Source of the DNA: Epichloe hybrida
Taxonomy: Eukaryota; Ascomycota; Sordariomycetes; Hypocreales; Clavicipitaceae
Assembly (NCBI GenBank): GCA_019022495.1
Contig: JAFEKR010000007.1
Span: forward strand, 1,116,001 to 1,180,000
Direction: 5' to 3'
Length of the DNA stretch: 64,000 nt
In this document: one piece after another, positions 11,867 through 23,973 of the stretch
How the letters are laid out: every line of letters begins with the position of its first letter
Numbering within the stretch: the stretch's first letter is position 1
Notes under the pieces: model-generated
The model's input: the letters and a program-made list of their open reading frames with translations, nothing else
Told to the model about the DNA's origin: nothing
The model's database searches: none
Program-made: the position numbers and the translations under genes

Positions 11867-14800
11867 CAGCCTCCTTTTGGAAAAATCATATCCATGGGCA
11901 AAACACGAATTATTCTTATTCTTGTACATGATCGTTTTCGTCCCCACATCTTACCAAGAATTCTCACGCTCGAATGTCAATGTTCTCTGACGATATGACA
12001 TCATGGATGATCGACGCTGGACTACGTATATAAAACAGGTCTGGTCACATGGGAGCATTTCTCGATATTTACTTCCCTCCCACGGCACATACAGCACATT
12101 TCCTAGTATCTACAACATCATTGTTCGGAAATGGCCTTGGAGCAATGTAGTATTGCTTGGCTTCGTCTTTTTATTTTTAACTCGTCTTCCTACCAAAAGC
12201 ACGGCGTTGTTCGTAACGGCGTTTTGTATATCCGGGGCTCAGGGCGATGCGTCCATTGACGTGCAACTGTTACAATCATGTCTTGGACATAAGTATATTT
12301 GCATAGGACGGTACAATCATTGGTTGAACTTGTGACTTGCGTAATAGTACGGCAGGGCTCCTTTGCATGAATGCATAGTAAAGTGCTTTGCAGAGCAAGT
12401 CTGCCGGGGATTGGCTGGCATCGCTTAACTCTGTACATAATCTATAATCTACCTACTCTTATAATGGAAAAATTACCCTTACTCGATGATATTTCACTGT
12501 CCGTCTCATACAACTACCTGAATTCGAAGACAAACCATGACACGTTTTATAGACTCGATCATGTACATCCATCTTGATGCGGACCGAGATGGAAAAGCAC
12601 AAACCCCAACCCCAAAGGGAGAATGGAGGAACATTTTGCGCCTCTGTTGAATCGTCATGCTCTGTTCGTTGGAAGCCGCCATTGGCGGCACACATCTACC
12701 ATCGAAAATCACTTCACGTCGGACAGCATGATGTAGCGGTCATCTTCAAGCCGTGGGCAGTGGTTACAGATTGACCATCCATGTTGGAAGGCCTATACTG
12801 TGGGGATGACGAACCTCTCAAACTGATGTGTTTTTCTTCTGCCTTTTTTTATCTTCTTCTTCTTCTTCTTTTTCAAATACCAAGAGGTCTGCCGGGTGTT
12901 CTCTTCTTCTCTCGGATCATGGCAAGGCGTGGTTGCGATGGCGGCTCGTGCGTATTTAGAGGACTGGCTGGCTGATTCGTAGAGTAGGTACGGGTAGGAA
13001 AGCAAAGCGGCTTTACAGAAAGGTTGCAGCATCGTGGGTTGCTGGGCCGCGCTTCGGCACTGGATTTCCATTCGTCATGTCTTGGATATTAGATGGATGC
13101 CGTCCTTGCACCGACCGCTCGCAGGTGGAATCTTGTGAGAACGGGGTTTCTTGGGAGATGCAGTTGCTTTGCATATGGACTTGATGGGGTTTTGATTGAG
13201 CGGATTCATCGCCCGGAAAAGAGACCCGAAATGCAAATCTTCCACGATCCGCGTCATTGCGATGCCGCCGATGCGTGGGCCGCCCTGCCCTACTTCCCTT
13301 GCCCTACTCCCCTGCCCTGCTCCCCTGCCCTGCTCCCCTGCCCTAACCTACCCCCCTGGCCAATGATACTTGGGATGATGATTGTCCAGTAAGAGCAGTG
13401 CACGTGGGTTGCAAAAGCAACGACTTTTCGTCTTGATGCAACCGTCCGCCAGGCCAACCATGTACTTGCAGAGTAGTAATAATTCGAGCCTGATGAATCC
13501 ACACGCGGAGCAAACTCCACGGAGACGAGCTAAACATGCTTGTCTGTAATCCGTACGGAGTACAAAGAGTCCTTCAAATCCGCTCGGTCTACTCCCCGGT
13601 TGGCCGGCCATTTTTGAAAAAAAAAAAGGCATGACGCCGACGCAGTCCGGACCCATGGTTCCGTCAATTGACATCCCCTCTTGTCCCAATCTTTGGATCG
13701 ATCTCTCGGGACGACTTGTTGGCCTGCAGCCCGGTCGCAGCATTGTGGCATTTGAGATTCATTCCCCTGGGCCCTGGGGGGAAAAGAAGGTAACCAACCC
13801 TCGGGCACCCATTGATTGTCCACGGCTCACGATTGTTATCTTTTCAGCCTCAGCCTCAGCCTTCGCCGGACCTGCCGGGAATGGTCACCTGCCACGCTGC
13901 TCCCAAAATGGCACTTGATTCCAGACAAGATTGTTTTCGCTGGGGCGGTGATACAAGCGAATGCAGCTGTGCATGTGCCAAATCGCGGTGGCGTGTTAAT
14001 ATCTGTACAGGACGGCTCCGTCCCGTCGGGTTTGCCACACACCCACCAGGGTACGCTGCCCAAAGTGGACTTGAATGAGATCTATCACATCTAGCCTGTG
14101 ACAAGCGGGAATGCGAGCCCTCGTTGGCTCGGGTCGGGCAAGTCGGGGTCATGGACGAGCCGGTAACTTGGTTTCTCTCTCTTCCATCCTTCATAAGGGT
14201 TACACCCCCCCCTTACTCCTATCCCTTCTCTTTGCTCTTCATAGACTCATCATAGGACCTCGTCATTGTCTTCAGACGTGAAGCAAGCGGAAGGCTTCAT
14301 GAACCACTCCATAAGAGTATCATACAGAAGAGTTGTACGTAGGAAGGCCATTAACCAGTGCTCCCATTATTTGGCAGGCCCAACGCACACCCCTCTCGCC
14401 CGGCAGAAAGTCCTATGATCACCGGCTGGGGGTCGTCCAAAGCTTTCTTTGCTTTTCAACTCACCTCAGATATCCAAGCCCTGCGTGAGAAACACAACAG
14501 GCAACCATCTCTTTGGTCCATCTCTCTATTACTAGTACCCCGTACCCTTGTCTCATATGTGTCATTGGCCTCCTTGAATGCCGAAGGCGAGAGTGGTCTG
14601 CCTCCCTCCTTGCTGGCGCCTGGCGCGATTCTTGATCCAGCCCTTCCTTACAAGGTAAGGTGGTGTTGTCGGGTTGGCCAGGGTGCGAATGCCGATAGGG
14701 GTACAGCCCCCCAAATGGAATAACTAGTAATGTGATTGTGTCTGACCCAGGCAACTAGGGCATGGGAATGTCTACTAGGGACCAACAGTTCTAGTTGATC

Positions 14801-15682
14801 TACATCCCATCATCATCAATTCTTGCCTTGTTCGGCGGAGATGAATGGTTCTTATCCAAACATCAGACCATTATTTCACGTTTCTTTTCCGCCGCTAGAT
14901 CTATGCTCCCCCTCCACCTCTCCCCCCTCCCCGTGTTTTCGCAGTTTAAATTTGAATACACAATTCTCTTGACAGCTACCATGAGCCGTTGACTGAACCA
15001 GGATCCCTCTGGTGCACCTCGTTGCTTCATAAAGCACAACAAGGGTGACGCCAGAGAGCTTTGGAAGAGTTTTACGACCTACAAACCGTCCATACTCATA
15101 TCCACAAGTTGGGCAAAAACACATCCGTATGTTGCCCAAAGCCGATGGTGTCTTGTTTAGTATACTCCTCCACCCCTTTCAAGACACAGAGGATAGGTAT
15201 CGTGTACGTTGTTGTAGAGGAAGGCACGCCCATCCCATGCAATAGACTGACTTCTCATGGACCAAGGCTTCCAGATTCGTCACAAACATGCTCAAAACTT
15301 GATCGAGTGCCCACGACGTCTACCTTCGTCAGAACATAGTAACAGAACGCAACCCAACGACCATTTCGTGGCGCAAACGCTATTGTCTCTCCCCGCCTTT
15401 TCCTGCGCAGATCGTGCCACAACTTCACCAACATAGCGACCGCAATACCGATGTTACCTTTAGTGCTCAGTCGCAGGACACACCAACTTCCCCATCACAT
15501 CGAGGCCCATCATTACCAGCCACAGTTTGCTCCTCGGTAGATATCCCGTACGAGTTTACAGTAAAATCGAAACATATACAGAAGTGATCCTTGCCATCAC
15601 ACTCCAAAACGCAAACTCACACCTCTCGACGAACACGGCACACGGCACACGGGCCCGGACGAGAGAGTATTTGGTTGCGAGT
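11867..15682. other. Large intergenic region, no supported gene
   Basis: A gap of 3.8 kb ahead of the velvet gene. Open frames are all under about 135 codons, overlap each other on both strands and show no domain. It holds a degenerate C-rich 13-bp array (about 13282-13346), a TACGGAGTA 9-mer at 13554 and CT-rich stretches near 14200 and 14920. Long spacers are common upstream of developmental regulators, so a long promoter, a long 5' leader or an unspliced upstream exon of the velvet gene could lie in the last kilobase. Confidence 0.6.
13282..13346 (+). repeat. Degenerate C-rich 13-bp tandem array
   Basis: Repeated CCCTGCTCCC/CCCTACTCCC-type units, the best copies at 13300-13346. It lies between genes. 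Confidence 0.7.
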
Positions 15683-16374
15683 ATGGCAAACATCCCTAAT
15701 CTCCTGGCGCCTGGTAGAGGGGGTGCCTTGCAATACATCACGTTCAAACTTGGCATGAGACAACATCCACAAGCTGCGAGAGCCTGTGGCTTTGGCGATA
15801 GAGACAGAAGGGTTATCGATCCGCCTCCCATTGTTCAGCTATTCATTGACAGCCCCTCCTTGACAAAGGATGAAGCTCGATTGTATCTACGCTACGAAAG
15901 CTATGTGATGAATTGTTCCATATGCGACGAGAGCGGCACACGCGATGCTTCCTTCATGCCGGAAGAATACCAGCATCAAAGGAGACTGATGGGTTCCTTG
16001 GTCGGCACCCCCTTTGTGGGGAAGGATGATCAAGGAGAAGAGGGCTGCTTCTTCTGCTTCTCAGACCTGTCATGCCGAACACCGGGAGCTTTTCGTCTCA
16101 AATTCACCCTAATTATGATTGATCCCTCGCGCGCCGGACAAATCCGACATTTTCCACTTCTTGCAGAGCTTGTGAGTGACGTTTTTCACGTGTACAGTGC
16201 CAAAGAATTCCCTGGCATGCTACCAAGTAGCTCTTTGGCAAAAAGGTTAAGAGAGCAAGGATGTATTATTTCCATCAAGAAGGGCAACGACAAGGGAAAG
16301 AACAGCAGAGGACAAGATGATTTCTCCGACGATGATGCTGGGGGACCCTGGGGGGCCAAACTTTTATTAGGGTA

Positions 16375-16375
<1 letters not shown>
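15683..16375 (+). CDS. Velvet-domain transcriptional regulator (VosA-like, short form)
   Basis: A frame of 231 aa from the ATG at 15683. Almost all of it is a velvet DNA-binding domain: QHPQAARACGFGDRDR, then RVIDPPPIVQLF, YVMNCSICDESGTRDASF, QHQRRLMGSLVGTPF, GCFFCFSDLSCRTPGAFRL, HVYSAKEFPGM and LREQGCIISIKKG. Velvet proteins are NF-kB-like fold factors that act as homo- or heterodimers and couple light, sporulation and secondary metabolism. The lack of a long Q-rich insertion within the domain argues against VelB; the pattern is closest to VosA, but VelC is not excluded. The protein is short for VosA because the C-terminal region ends in a stop directly before a hexanucleotide array. The frame is open upstream of 15683, so an earlier start or a 5' exon is possible. 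Confidence 0.85.

Positions 16376-16429
<54 letters not shown>
16376..16429 (+). repeat. Hexanucleotide array (GGCTCA)9 abutting the velvet stop codon
   Basis: Nine perfect GGCTCA units start at the base after the TAA of the velvet gene. Read through in the velvet frame they give a Gly-Ser repeat that stops soon after; on the minus strand they read as Glu-Pro. Confidence 0.93.
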
Positions 16430-16430
<1 letters not shown>

Positions 16431-19316
16431 AATCAACATAAATCGCGGTTTGCACGGGACTAGATACTTGAAAAGCTGTACCGGCAGCGCCAAAGGCTGT
16501 GAGGCAGCGAGCGTTATGTTTTGAAGAAGAAGAGAAGACAATCCCCCAGTTGGATGGCACGGGAACTAATGGATGATGACGGAGTTGTTATATGGGCGGA
16601 CGTTCGTCACGCGATCATGTTGCTTCCGCAAGCAAACAAGAGACAAGGTTGGCGCGGCGAGAGTTGGAACTACGATTGGCTTGGATGTATTATTGCATCT
16701 GTCACTGTCTTATGACAGATTGTTGGTGGGTCATATTCTACTCCCTGGTTTCATTTCAGGATGGATATCCTCTGAAACAGCATCATTATACCCATACATC
16801 TGATACAACCGGTTTTCTTTGAGCATGATCTCCTATACTTATTAGTATTTTTTATAGTAAGTAATGCATTATTTAACTTATTTTTAGCTTATGTAAGAGC
16901 CTAGTAGTAAGTTAGTAGCTAGTAAGTATATAAGAATTAGGGTTGACAGTGCCAAGAAGAACATATGGTGTCCTTGGTTTTTTTTTTTTTTTTAAAACCC
17001 CTATTAAAGTCGTGGTACGGCATTCTATTCTTGGCGTTGGCACGATAATTGCCGTCACTTCCGTTGTGCATCAAGTTGTGTTTGAGTCTGGACCATTTCC
17101 GCGAACGGCGGCGTCAAAGTTGTTCTCCGTTTGATCTATATCGTCTAAGCTTGGTGAGAGTAAGATTGCTTTGCCCGGATCAGGTAGGTTCGAGTCACCA
17201 GCCTTCTCAGAGAGCCTTGACGTGGTTCCGGCTCCCTTGGGCCAGCACGTCTGTCACAAACGCTGATGCAACTATCGACATGGTGGCGCTTCCATCTGCA
17301 ACACCAATGAAATTTGGCGGCTGACGAGGCTCGCGTGGTCCTCGAGGATGCTGCGATGATGGCAGAAGGAAGCGAATTATCAAAAAAAGGGGGGGGGGGG
17401 GTCAAAACCCTGTTGTCATCTCTCATTTGCTTTTATACATGCACGGGCTTGCTGTGACTTTGATTGCGTTGTGCTCGATGTATTTGACATACTGCTGGTT
17501 TCGAAGAGTGGCGGCTCGACCCTTCGTTCAATTACAGCTGTTTCCAAGCATGCTGGTTTTTCACTTGTTGTATCGCCAATGTGCGAAGGCGCCTCGTCTA
17601 CTTTAATTTCTTCTCTTGATTGCCTCCACTATCGGACAATGAGTTGCATCATTGAGATTTGAACCGCCGGGGTTGTGCTGTACGGAGAAAACGAATCTGT
17701 AAGCCGTACTCCGTAGTACATGCATATCCATTGTCCACCAACACCAACAACAATTTAAATCTCCTCGCCCTGTCGGAAATAATGCCGTCTGCGCATCATG
17801 TATGAACGCAACGCCCCCCCAGTTATTATTCTCCGGATTGATGCTGACGGACAAAAGGCCAATCGGGTCGCTTTGTTCATCTCGCTCCATTAGCGTGTTT
17901 CATGTTTACAACGGAAGGAGAAGGGAGGAATGTGATTGGGGGGGCGCGAGGGGGAGGGGGCCTCTTCTTCTCTTCTTCTCTTCTCCCTCCACCATCCATC
18001 AGCAACATCACATCACGCCTGGGACAAATGAATGATAATCAGGAGGCCCAACAGCCCAACAGACAGGGCAGGTCTCTGGTAGACGTACAGTTGTACATGG
18101 CGGCCGTGGAAGGATGTTACCTATGTACTGCACGAAGCTCCTTTCTCTGCATACATGACACCTACGTGACCTTGGGTACTCCGCACTACGTACTACGCGA
18201 TACAAAAGGTTTTGCACCATTCTCATCCTCATTTGGTTGCCGGCAGGGCTACACTTGAGCGCGGCCTCAATGACATGTCTATTAATACTCCGTAAAGCAG
18301 GGTTCAATGTTTCGTCCGGCGCGCGGCTGCGATCTACAAACCACATGCTGTCCCTGCAAATTCCCTGGTTTCAGATCTTCCTTTTCCCATCCGACCAACG
18401 AACGTTACATGATGTTTTGTTGGCAGACCAACATGCATCTCGGGCAAGGACGTGATGATGCCCTTGATCCCTCGTTGATAGCGCCAGAATGCAGTCTCCA
18501 GGGTCAACTTCAGATGCAGCAAGCCCAAGCCCAACCAAGCCCCGTACATTGCATCTTGCATCTTGCATCTTGCATCTTGCACATTGCACATTGCACATTG
18601 TACATACAGAACAGAGGTTGAACAAGGGACCCCGGCTCTCTGCACTTCTGGCGCTAATCTTGGCGCTGGCGTCAAACAAAGATCAAATATTGGACAGTGC
18701 GGTGCGTGAGTGCTTTGTTTCCGTCGCCCAATGAAAACTCCGAACATGGATCATGGATTCATGGACAGCGGCTGCTGACTGGGCGCGGTGGCCAGCTTGA
18801 GCCCCTCTCCCTCCCACACTGTGCTCCGTAATACGACAACCACACGAAAACCACGAAAATTACGAAAACCCAGACGGCACCTTCTCTCGTCCTGGCCACC
18901 GGTCACCCTCTCTCCTTTAATATCATCAGTTCGTCCGTCTGGCTACGTTTTGGCTTGCTCTTTATATCTATTTGTTTTGGATTCTTCACTTCGTCTCTCG
19001 TACTTTTGCAGGAACTGCTGAGCACATACTCTCCTTCATCAGCAACCGCCTCACCACCCCAAACGGCCAGCCCGGCTTGTTTCCATACATCCTTTCCTTT
19101 TTTTCAACTCGTACGCTGCGAGTTCTGGTCACTCGCGCAGTCAAACAGTCTTATTCACAATTCATTCTCTTCGGTGCTCGGGCAACACCGCCATTTATTA
19201 GCTCTATATCCAGTGTCCACGTTCCTTGAACTTTGAAAAACCCTCTTTTCGGCAAGAGTCCTCACAATCTCACTCCACCCGCTCACGCTTTCCCTCAATA
19301 AAGTACGCAGTCAACC
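16430..19316. other. Intergenic with AT-rich patch, no supported gene
   Basis: A spacer of 2.9 kb. An AT-rich patch at about 16810-16950, with many TAGTAAG-like words, resembles a degenerate repeat relic. A T run (about 16980-16994), a G run near 17390, two TACTCCGTA 9-mers (17707 and 18286) and a 7-bp array (18551) are present. From about 18800 the sequence becomes pyrimidine-rich, consistent with the promoter and leader of the DUF1996 gene. Confidence 0.65.
18551..18599 (+). repeat. 7-bp tandem array, four GCATCTT then three GCACATT
   Basis: Seven 7-bp units in two homogenised blocks, which suggests stepwise duplication with a variant unit. Confidence 0.9.
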
Positions 19317-21228
19317 ATGAAGTTGACTACCGCAACGGCCTTGTTGGCCCTCGTCACCGGCGTCGCCGCCCGCAAAGACAACCCGGACAAACGAACATTT
19401 GCCGTTCTTCGCTTCACAAACAAGCAGCTCACCAAGGGTCGATTGGACCCCATCGTTTCACCTGGACATGTCGCCAGTCACGTTCATAGCGTTTTGGGCG
19501 GAAGCGGCTTCGGTCTCGGATCGACGGGCAAAGACCTGATGGCATCCAACTGCAGCACAGCCTTGGTCAAGGGTGACAACAGCAACTACTGGTTCCCGTC
19601 TCTCTATTTCAAGGACCCCAAAACCGGCAAACTCGAAGACGTAGAAATGTTTTACGCCAACGTCTACTACTTGTATGTTTGCTTATTTGTTTGACTGCCT
19701 GGTGGTATTTGTGAAATGACCCATTACCACCACATTCGAATTACTGACTTCCCATGGCAGCTTCGAAGCCTCCAATGATGACATCAAGCCCTTCCCAGTG
19801 GGTCTATCCATGTTGACCGGAGATCCAAATTTGCGAACCCCTCCCAAGGATGGTGCAAGCTCAAACCTCGACCCCTCCAAAGGACCAGTGAACCCTGTCA
19901 AGTGGACTTGCCCTCGCTCTGACATGAACCGGGCAGCTTATCCTCCCGGATCTGACGGAAGGATGGCCGGCATCGCCGACCCCAACAACAAGGGCGAAGG
20001 CGTTGGGTTTCCTGATGTCAACTGTGATGGCTACGCATCTCCCCTGCGGGGAGACTTGCATTTCCCGTCCTGCTACAACCCTGAAAAGGGCCTGACAAAC
20101 TACAAGGAGAACATGGTCTTCCCCAGTGACGCCGGAAATGGCAAGCAAGATTGTCCCAAAGGCCACCTTCACGTCCCCCACCTGTTCCTCGAAGTCTACT
20201 GGAATACCCCAGCTTTCAAGGACCGATGGACACCGGGCCAGGGAAACCAGCCGTTTGTTCTCTCAAATGGCGATGCTACTGGCTACAGCAACCATGCCGA
20301 CTTCATGGCTGCTTGGGATGAAGACCTCCTCCAAGGCATCATCAATCACTGCGACAAAGGCTCCGCCGGTATGGACCAGTGCACGGAGGTACTGAAGTAT
20401 GGCCTGAACAAGGGCGAATGCACTATTGAATCCCCTGTCGATGAAACCATCAATGGTGTCCTAGGCGCCTTGACCGGAAAGAACATGATCACAGGCTGGA
20501 GGTACGGCGGCAGCGGATCCAACGGAGGAGGCTCCGGCGGTGACAAGGAAAAGCCCCAACCATCTGGCCAGAAGCCAACAGGCGACGACAACCCCAAACG
20601 CCAGCCAACAATCTCTCAGCCTGCCGGAAACGTCAAGCACACCACAACTAGCGCCGCCAAAACCACCATCGCCCAGGAACCAGAACCCGCTCGCACCTCT
20701 GACTCAAAGGCAACATCAGAAGCGGGCTCATCTCAGCTTGCCTTGCCTACTGGACCATCCGGATGCACCCCCAAGATTCACACAGTATGGGAGACGCTGA
20801 CCGTGACGGCGGCTCTGCCCGGGGTAACCCATCAGCCCTCCGTTGCCAACTCAACTCGTGCCGCGGGAGGCTTCAAGTACGCTGGCTGCTTCAAGGACTC
20901 AAGTAACCGTGCTCTGGGCGGCGAGACCCGCGCCAACCTGGGAGCCATTAGCAACGAGAAGTGCGTGACACATTGCAAAGGTGCCGGCTTCGCATTGGCG
21001 GGAACTGAGTATGGCGGTCAGTGTTACTGCGGGAATGAGCTCACCGGGTCCGAGAGAGTTGGTGACTCGGCGTGCAACGTTGCTTGTGAAGGTAATGGGG
21101 CAGACACATGTGGAGGGAGCTGGACTCTCAGTGTTTACAGCCAGGACGGTCAAGCAAGTCTGAAGGGCGCCAAGGGACGTAGGCACGCCCACGAGCATGT
21201 GCAGCGACACCGAAGCAAGCACCACTAA
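19317..21228 (+). CDS. Secreted DUF1996 protein with C-terminal WSC domain
   Basis: Two exons, 19317-19672 and 19761-21228; the 88-bp intron has GTATGT and CAG and a phase-2 junction. The product is 607 aa. Residues 1-18 form a signal peptide. A DUF1996 domain occupies about residues 25-245, with the hallmark DPIVSPGHVASHVHSVLGG and HLHVPHLFLEVYW. A Gly/Ser/Pro/Thr-rich linker, probably O-glycosylated, precedes a WSC domain at about residues 487-578 (YAGCFKD, CVTHCKGAGF, GGQCYCGNEL, CNVACEGNGADTCGG). The His-rich C-terminus ends without a GPI signal. WSC domains bind cell-wall or substrate polysaccharide, so the likely place of action is the wall or the extracellular matrix. DUF1996 has no firm biochemical role that I can state. 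Confidence 0.93.
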
Positions 21229-22122
21229 GCGGCCCTAGTTGCAGCGATATAAGTGACTTATTTGCTCTGCAGATTTTGCATCTGAACCAGCGAGGCAACA
21301 AGGCGCGTGGGGGGGGTGGGGGGATGATTTTGACGGGCGCGTTGGGGGAGACTCTGTTCATGGACATATTGCTCAGACACTTGTGCACTTGCCGAGTCTC
21401 TTTTTCTTCTTCTTCTTCCTCTTCTCCTTTTTCGGGTTCTTTGTTGGATATCCCGAACCTTTTAAGTATATCAGCTATTTTGACTTCGCTTCTTTCTTCA
21501 CCGAGCCGAGGCCACTCGCATGTGTGCATGTGGCTGGCGAGTTGAACCTTTTGTCCTTTGGGACGCCTCTTCTTTTTCGGCATCTTGGCCCAGATGAACA
21601 GGCACGCACATTGATTATATTTTATTTTGGACAGGCTTAGGCGAACAAAATCTCAATGCTGATTGCGCAGCTCAGACGTAATTGTGTACGCGACGAATTG
21701 TAGGTGTGCTTTACCCCCCCAAACATGATGGGTGTCTGTTGTACGGAAAATAAGATATACTGCATCATCAATAACTATTGGGTTGAAATGTACTCCGTAT
21801 ACTCACAAGCAAGCGAAAACGTCGTCATGCATATAATGATGATGCCGATTACGGACCACGGAGTAATGTCCACTTGGTGCTGGTGTGCTGTCCTTGGTGC
21901 ACGCGTGTAAGTTCGGTTGAACCCCGGCCGACGGAATCTCTCTTTCCCGCGAGACCATTCCATTTCCGCGAGACGCAACGGCGACTTCATTTTTTTTTTT
22001 TTTTTCATGCACTCCCGTTCAGCATGAGTTGACAGATGATCAGTGCTCATCTCATGTTAAATTGAGGGGAAAAGAAAAAGAATCACGGAGGGGTCTTGGT
22101 TTTTTCTTTTTTAAAATAAAAA
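21229..22122. other. Intergenic, no supported gene
   Basis: A 3' flank of the DUF1996 gene and promoter of the methyltransferase gene. It contains CTT-rich sequence near 21400, a TACTCCGTA 9-mer at 21791 and a T run near 21990. A 151-codon minus-strand frame at 21128-21583 overlaps the 3' end of the DUF1996 gene and is Glu/Lys low-complexity; it is not supported. Confidence 0.65.
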
Positions 22123-23973
22123 ATGTCACTGTATCATGAAGCAGCAGATGTCTTGTCAACATCGTCCCACGAAGGAGGCAGTCTCAAGTCACGCGTGTTT
22201 GGCCGTAAAAACACAAAGGCGCCGCCGAATCAACTATACGCTCTCGTATTGGAGACTTGCAAATGGAGTGCTGTTCTCAAAGAAGTCATAGAAGGGGCGG
22301 AGCTGCTTAGACACGAGCGCAAGGTTTGCAATTTGGATATCCCAAATTTTTTTTTTTTCTTCACAAATTCGCTGACTTTACCGGTTGTTTTCCCCAACAT
22401 TTTTTTCTTCTCCGAATAGCTCACTCCAACGCTGGCCTTACTCTTGGTCCATGACCTGCTTCTCGCCAAGGGAGGCATTGCGCTCCCACAAAGCCACGGG
22501 CTGAGATGCAGCATCGATCGGCACAAGGGCCGCCTCAACTCCGAGTTCACTCGGGCGAGGTTACGGCGGGGAGCACCGTCCGCGGAGGCTCTGAGGGCGC
22601 AGGTCGCGAGGGCCACGGCGGGAGAGGAGGCGTCGTATCCTCGCTGGGTCCGCGTCAATGCCCTGAAGAGCACGGTTGAGGAGCAGCTCGAGTCGACCTT
22701 TGGCGCCTACGCGAGAGCAGAGACCATACGGGATGTCGTCGCCAAGGAGGGCAGGCACATCTTTCTCGACCCTCACGTGCCGAACCTGGTGGCCGTCACG
22801 GCGGGGTGCGACCTGAGCAAGACGGAGGCGTACACGTCGGGGAAGATCATCCTGCAGGACAAGGCGTCTTGTTTCCCGGCCTACTTGCTGGATCCGCGGC
22901 CCGAGGACGGCGACGTTGTTGATGCGTGTGCCGCTCCTGGGAACAAGACGACGCATCTTGCTGGCATCATCCGCAGCCACGCGCCCGAGTTTGAGTCCGG
23001 TGCGGGGGGGCAGCAGACCATTTTTGCTTTCGAGAAGGACACCCGCAGAGCGCGGACGCTGGAGAAGATGGTCCGGATCGCGGGTGCCAAGGGCATGACG
23101 CGGATCGGGCTAGGACAAGACTTCCTGCAGGTTGATCCTCGGGCCGACAAGTTCCTGAACGTCGGCGCGCTGCTCCTCGACCCGAGTTGCTCGGGGAGCG
23201 GCATCGTCGGGAGAGACTCGATGCCAGAGCTTCACCTGCCCGGGGAGCCGCAGCAGGGCCGCGGAGGAGCCTCGCGAGCAGAACCGCCGTCCAGAAAGCG
23301 GAAGAGAAAGCCCCGAGAGGAGGCCGACGAGTCGAAAAGTGCCGTGGTTCGCGACGACGACGGCAACGAGACCGTCGTTCACTCGGAAGAGGACTTGCGC
23401 GAGCGGCTGGAGGCACTGTCCTCATTTCAGCTCGCGCTTCTACTACACGCGTTCCGCTTCCCGTCTGCGAAGAAGGTGACGTACTCGACGTGTTCGGTCC
23501 ACTCCCAAGAGAACGAGAACGTGGTAATGGCTGCGCTCGAGTCGGATATTGCTCGGGAGATGGGATGGCGGATACTACCGAGGGAGGACCAGGTGAGTGG
23601 GATGAGACGCTGGCCTGTACGGGGTCTCGTCGAAGCATGCAGGGGAGATGAGGCTGTAGCGGAGGGATGCATACGGACGTACAAAGATGATGGGCACGGC
23701 GTCATGGGCTTTTTCGTCGCAGCCTTTGTGCGGGACCTTAACAGCGAGGCAGACGCGGGGGATGGTCCCTATCTCCGCGACGGCGGCGGCGCTATCGTGC
23801 GGGACATGATGGGAATGCCGGTCTTGAAAGCTACGGGGGCTCCTATCGCTCTTGTTGGGAGAGACGAGGCGGCGATTGATGGCAGCGATGGGGGAGAGAG
23901 CACAGGTGGTGATGGTGATGACAGCCAAGGCCAAGGTGAAGAAGAGAGTGAGTGGGATGGCTTTGAAGACTGA
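22123..23973 (+). CDS. rcm1: 25S rRNA (cytosine-C5) methyltransferase, NSUN5/Rcm1 family
   Basis: Two exons, 22123-22323 and 22420-23973, phase 0; the intron is T-rich with GTTTGC and TAG. The product is 584 aa. The N-terminus (MSLYHEAADVL, YALVLETCKW, LALLLVHDLLLAKGGI) matches Rcm1/NSUN5. SAM motif DACAAPGNKTTHLAG starts at residue 235. The two cysteines of RNA m5C methyltransferases are in LLLDPSCSGSG (Cys324) and TYSTCS (Cys425); by family, the latter is the nucleophile and the former assists release. A charged insert (RKRKRKPREE, about residues 355-380) separates them and could carry a nuclear or nucleolar signal. Yeast Rcm1 methylates one cytosine of 25S rRNA in the nucleolus. The acidic Gly/Asp-rich C-tail is extra compared with yeast. 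Confidence 0.93.

Noticed and set aside
16186..16560. Minus-strand Glu-Pro repeat protein
   Set aside because: It is the reverse reading of the GGCTCA array and overlaps the velvet gene on the other strand.
16810..16950. AT-rich patch as a transposon
   Set aside because: Only degenerate TAGTAAG-like words are seen; no terminal repeats, target duplication or transposase fragment could be found.
17150..17230. Possible tRNA B-box (GGTTCGAGTCA near 17188)
   Set aside because: No matching A-box at the right distance and no seven-base acceptor stem could be paired.
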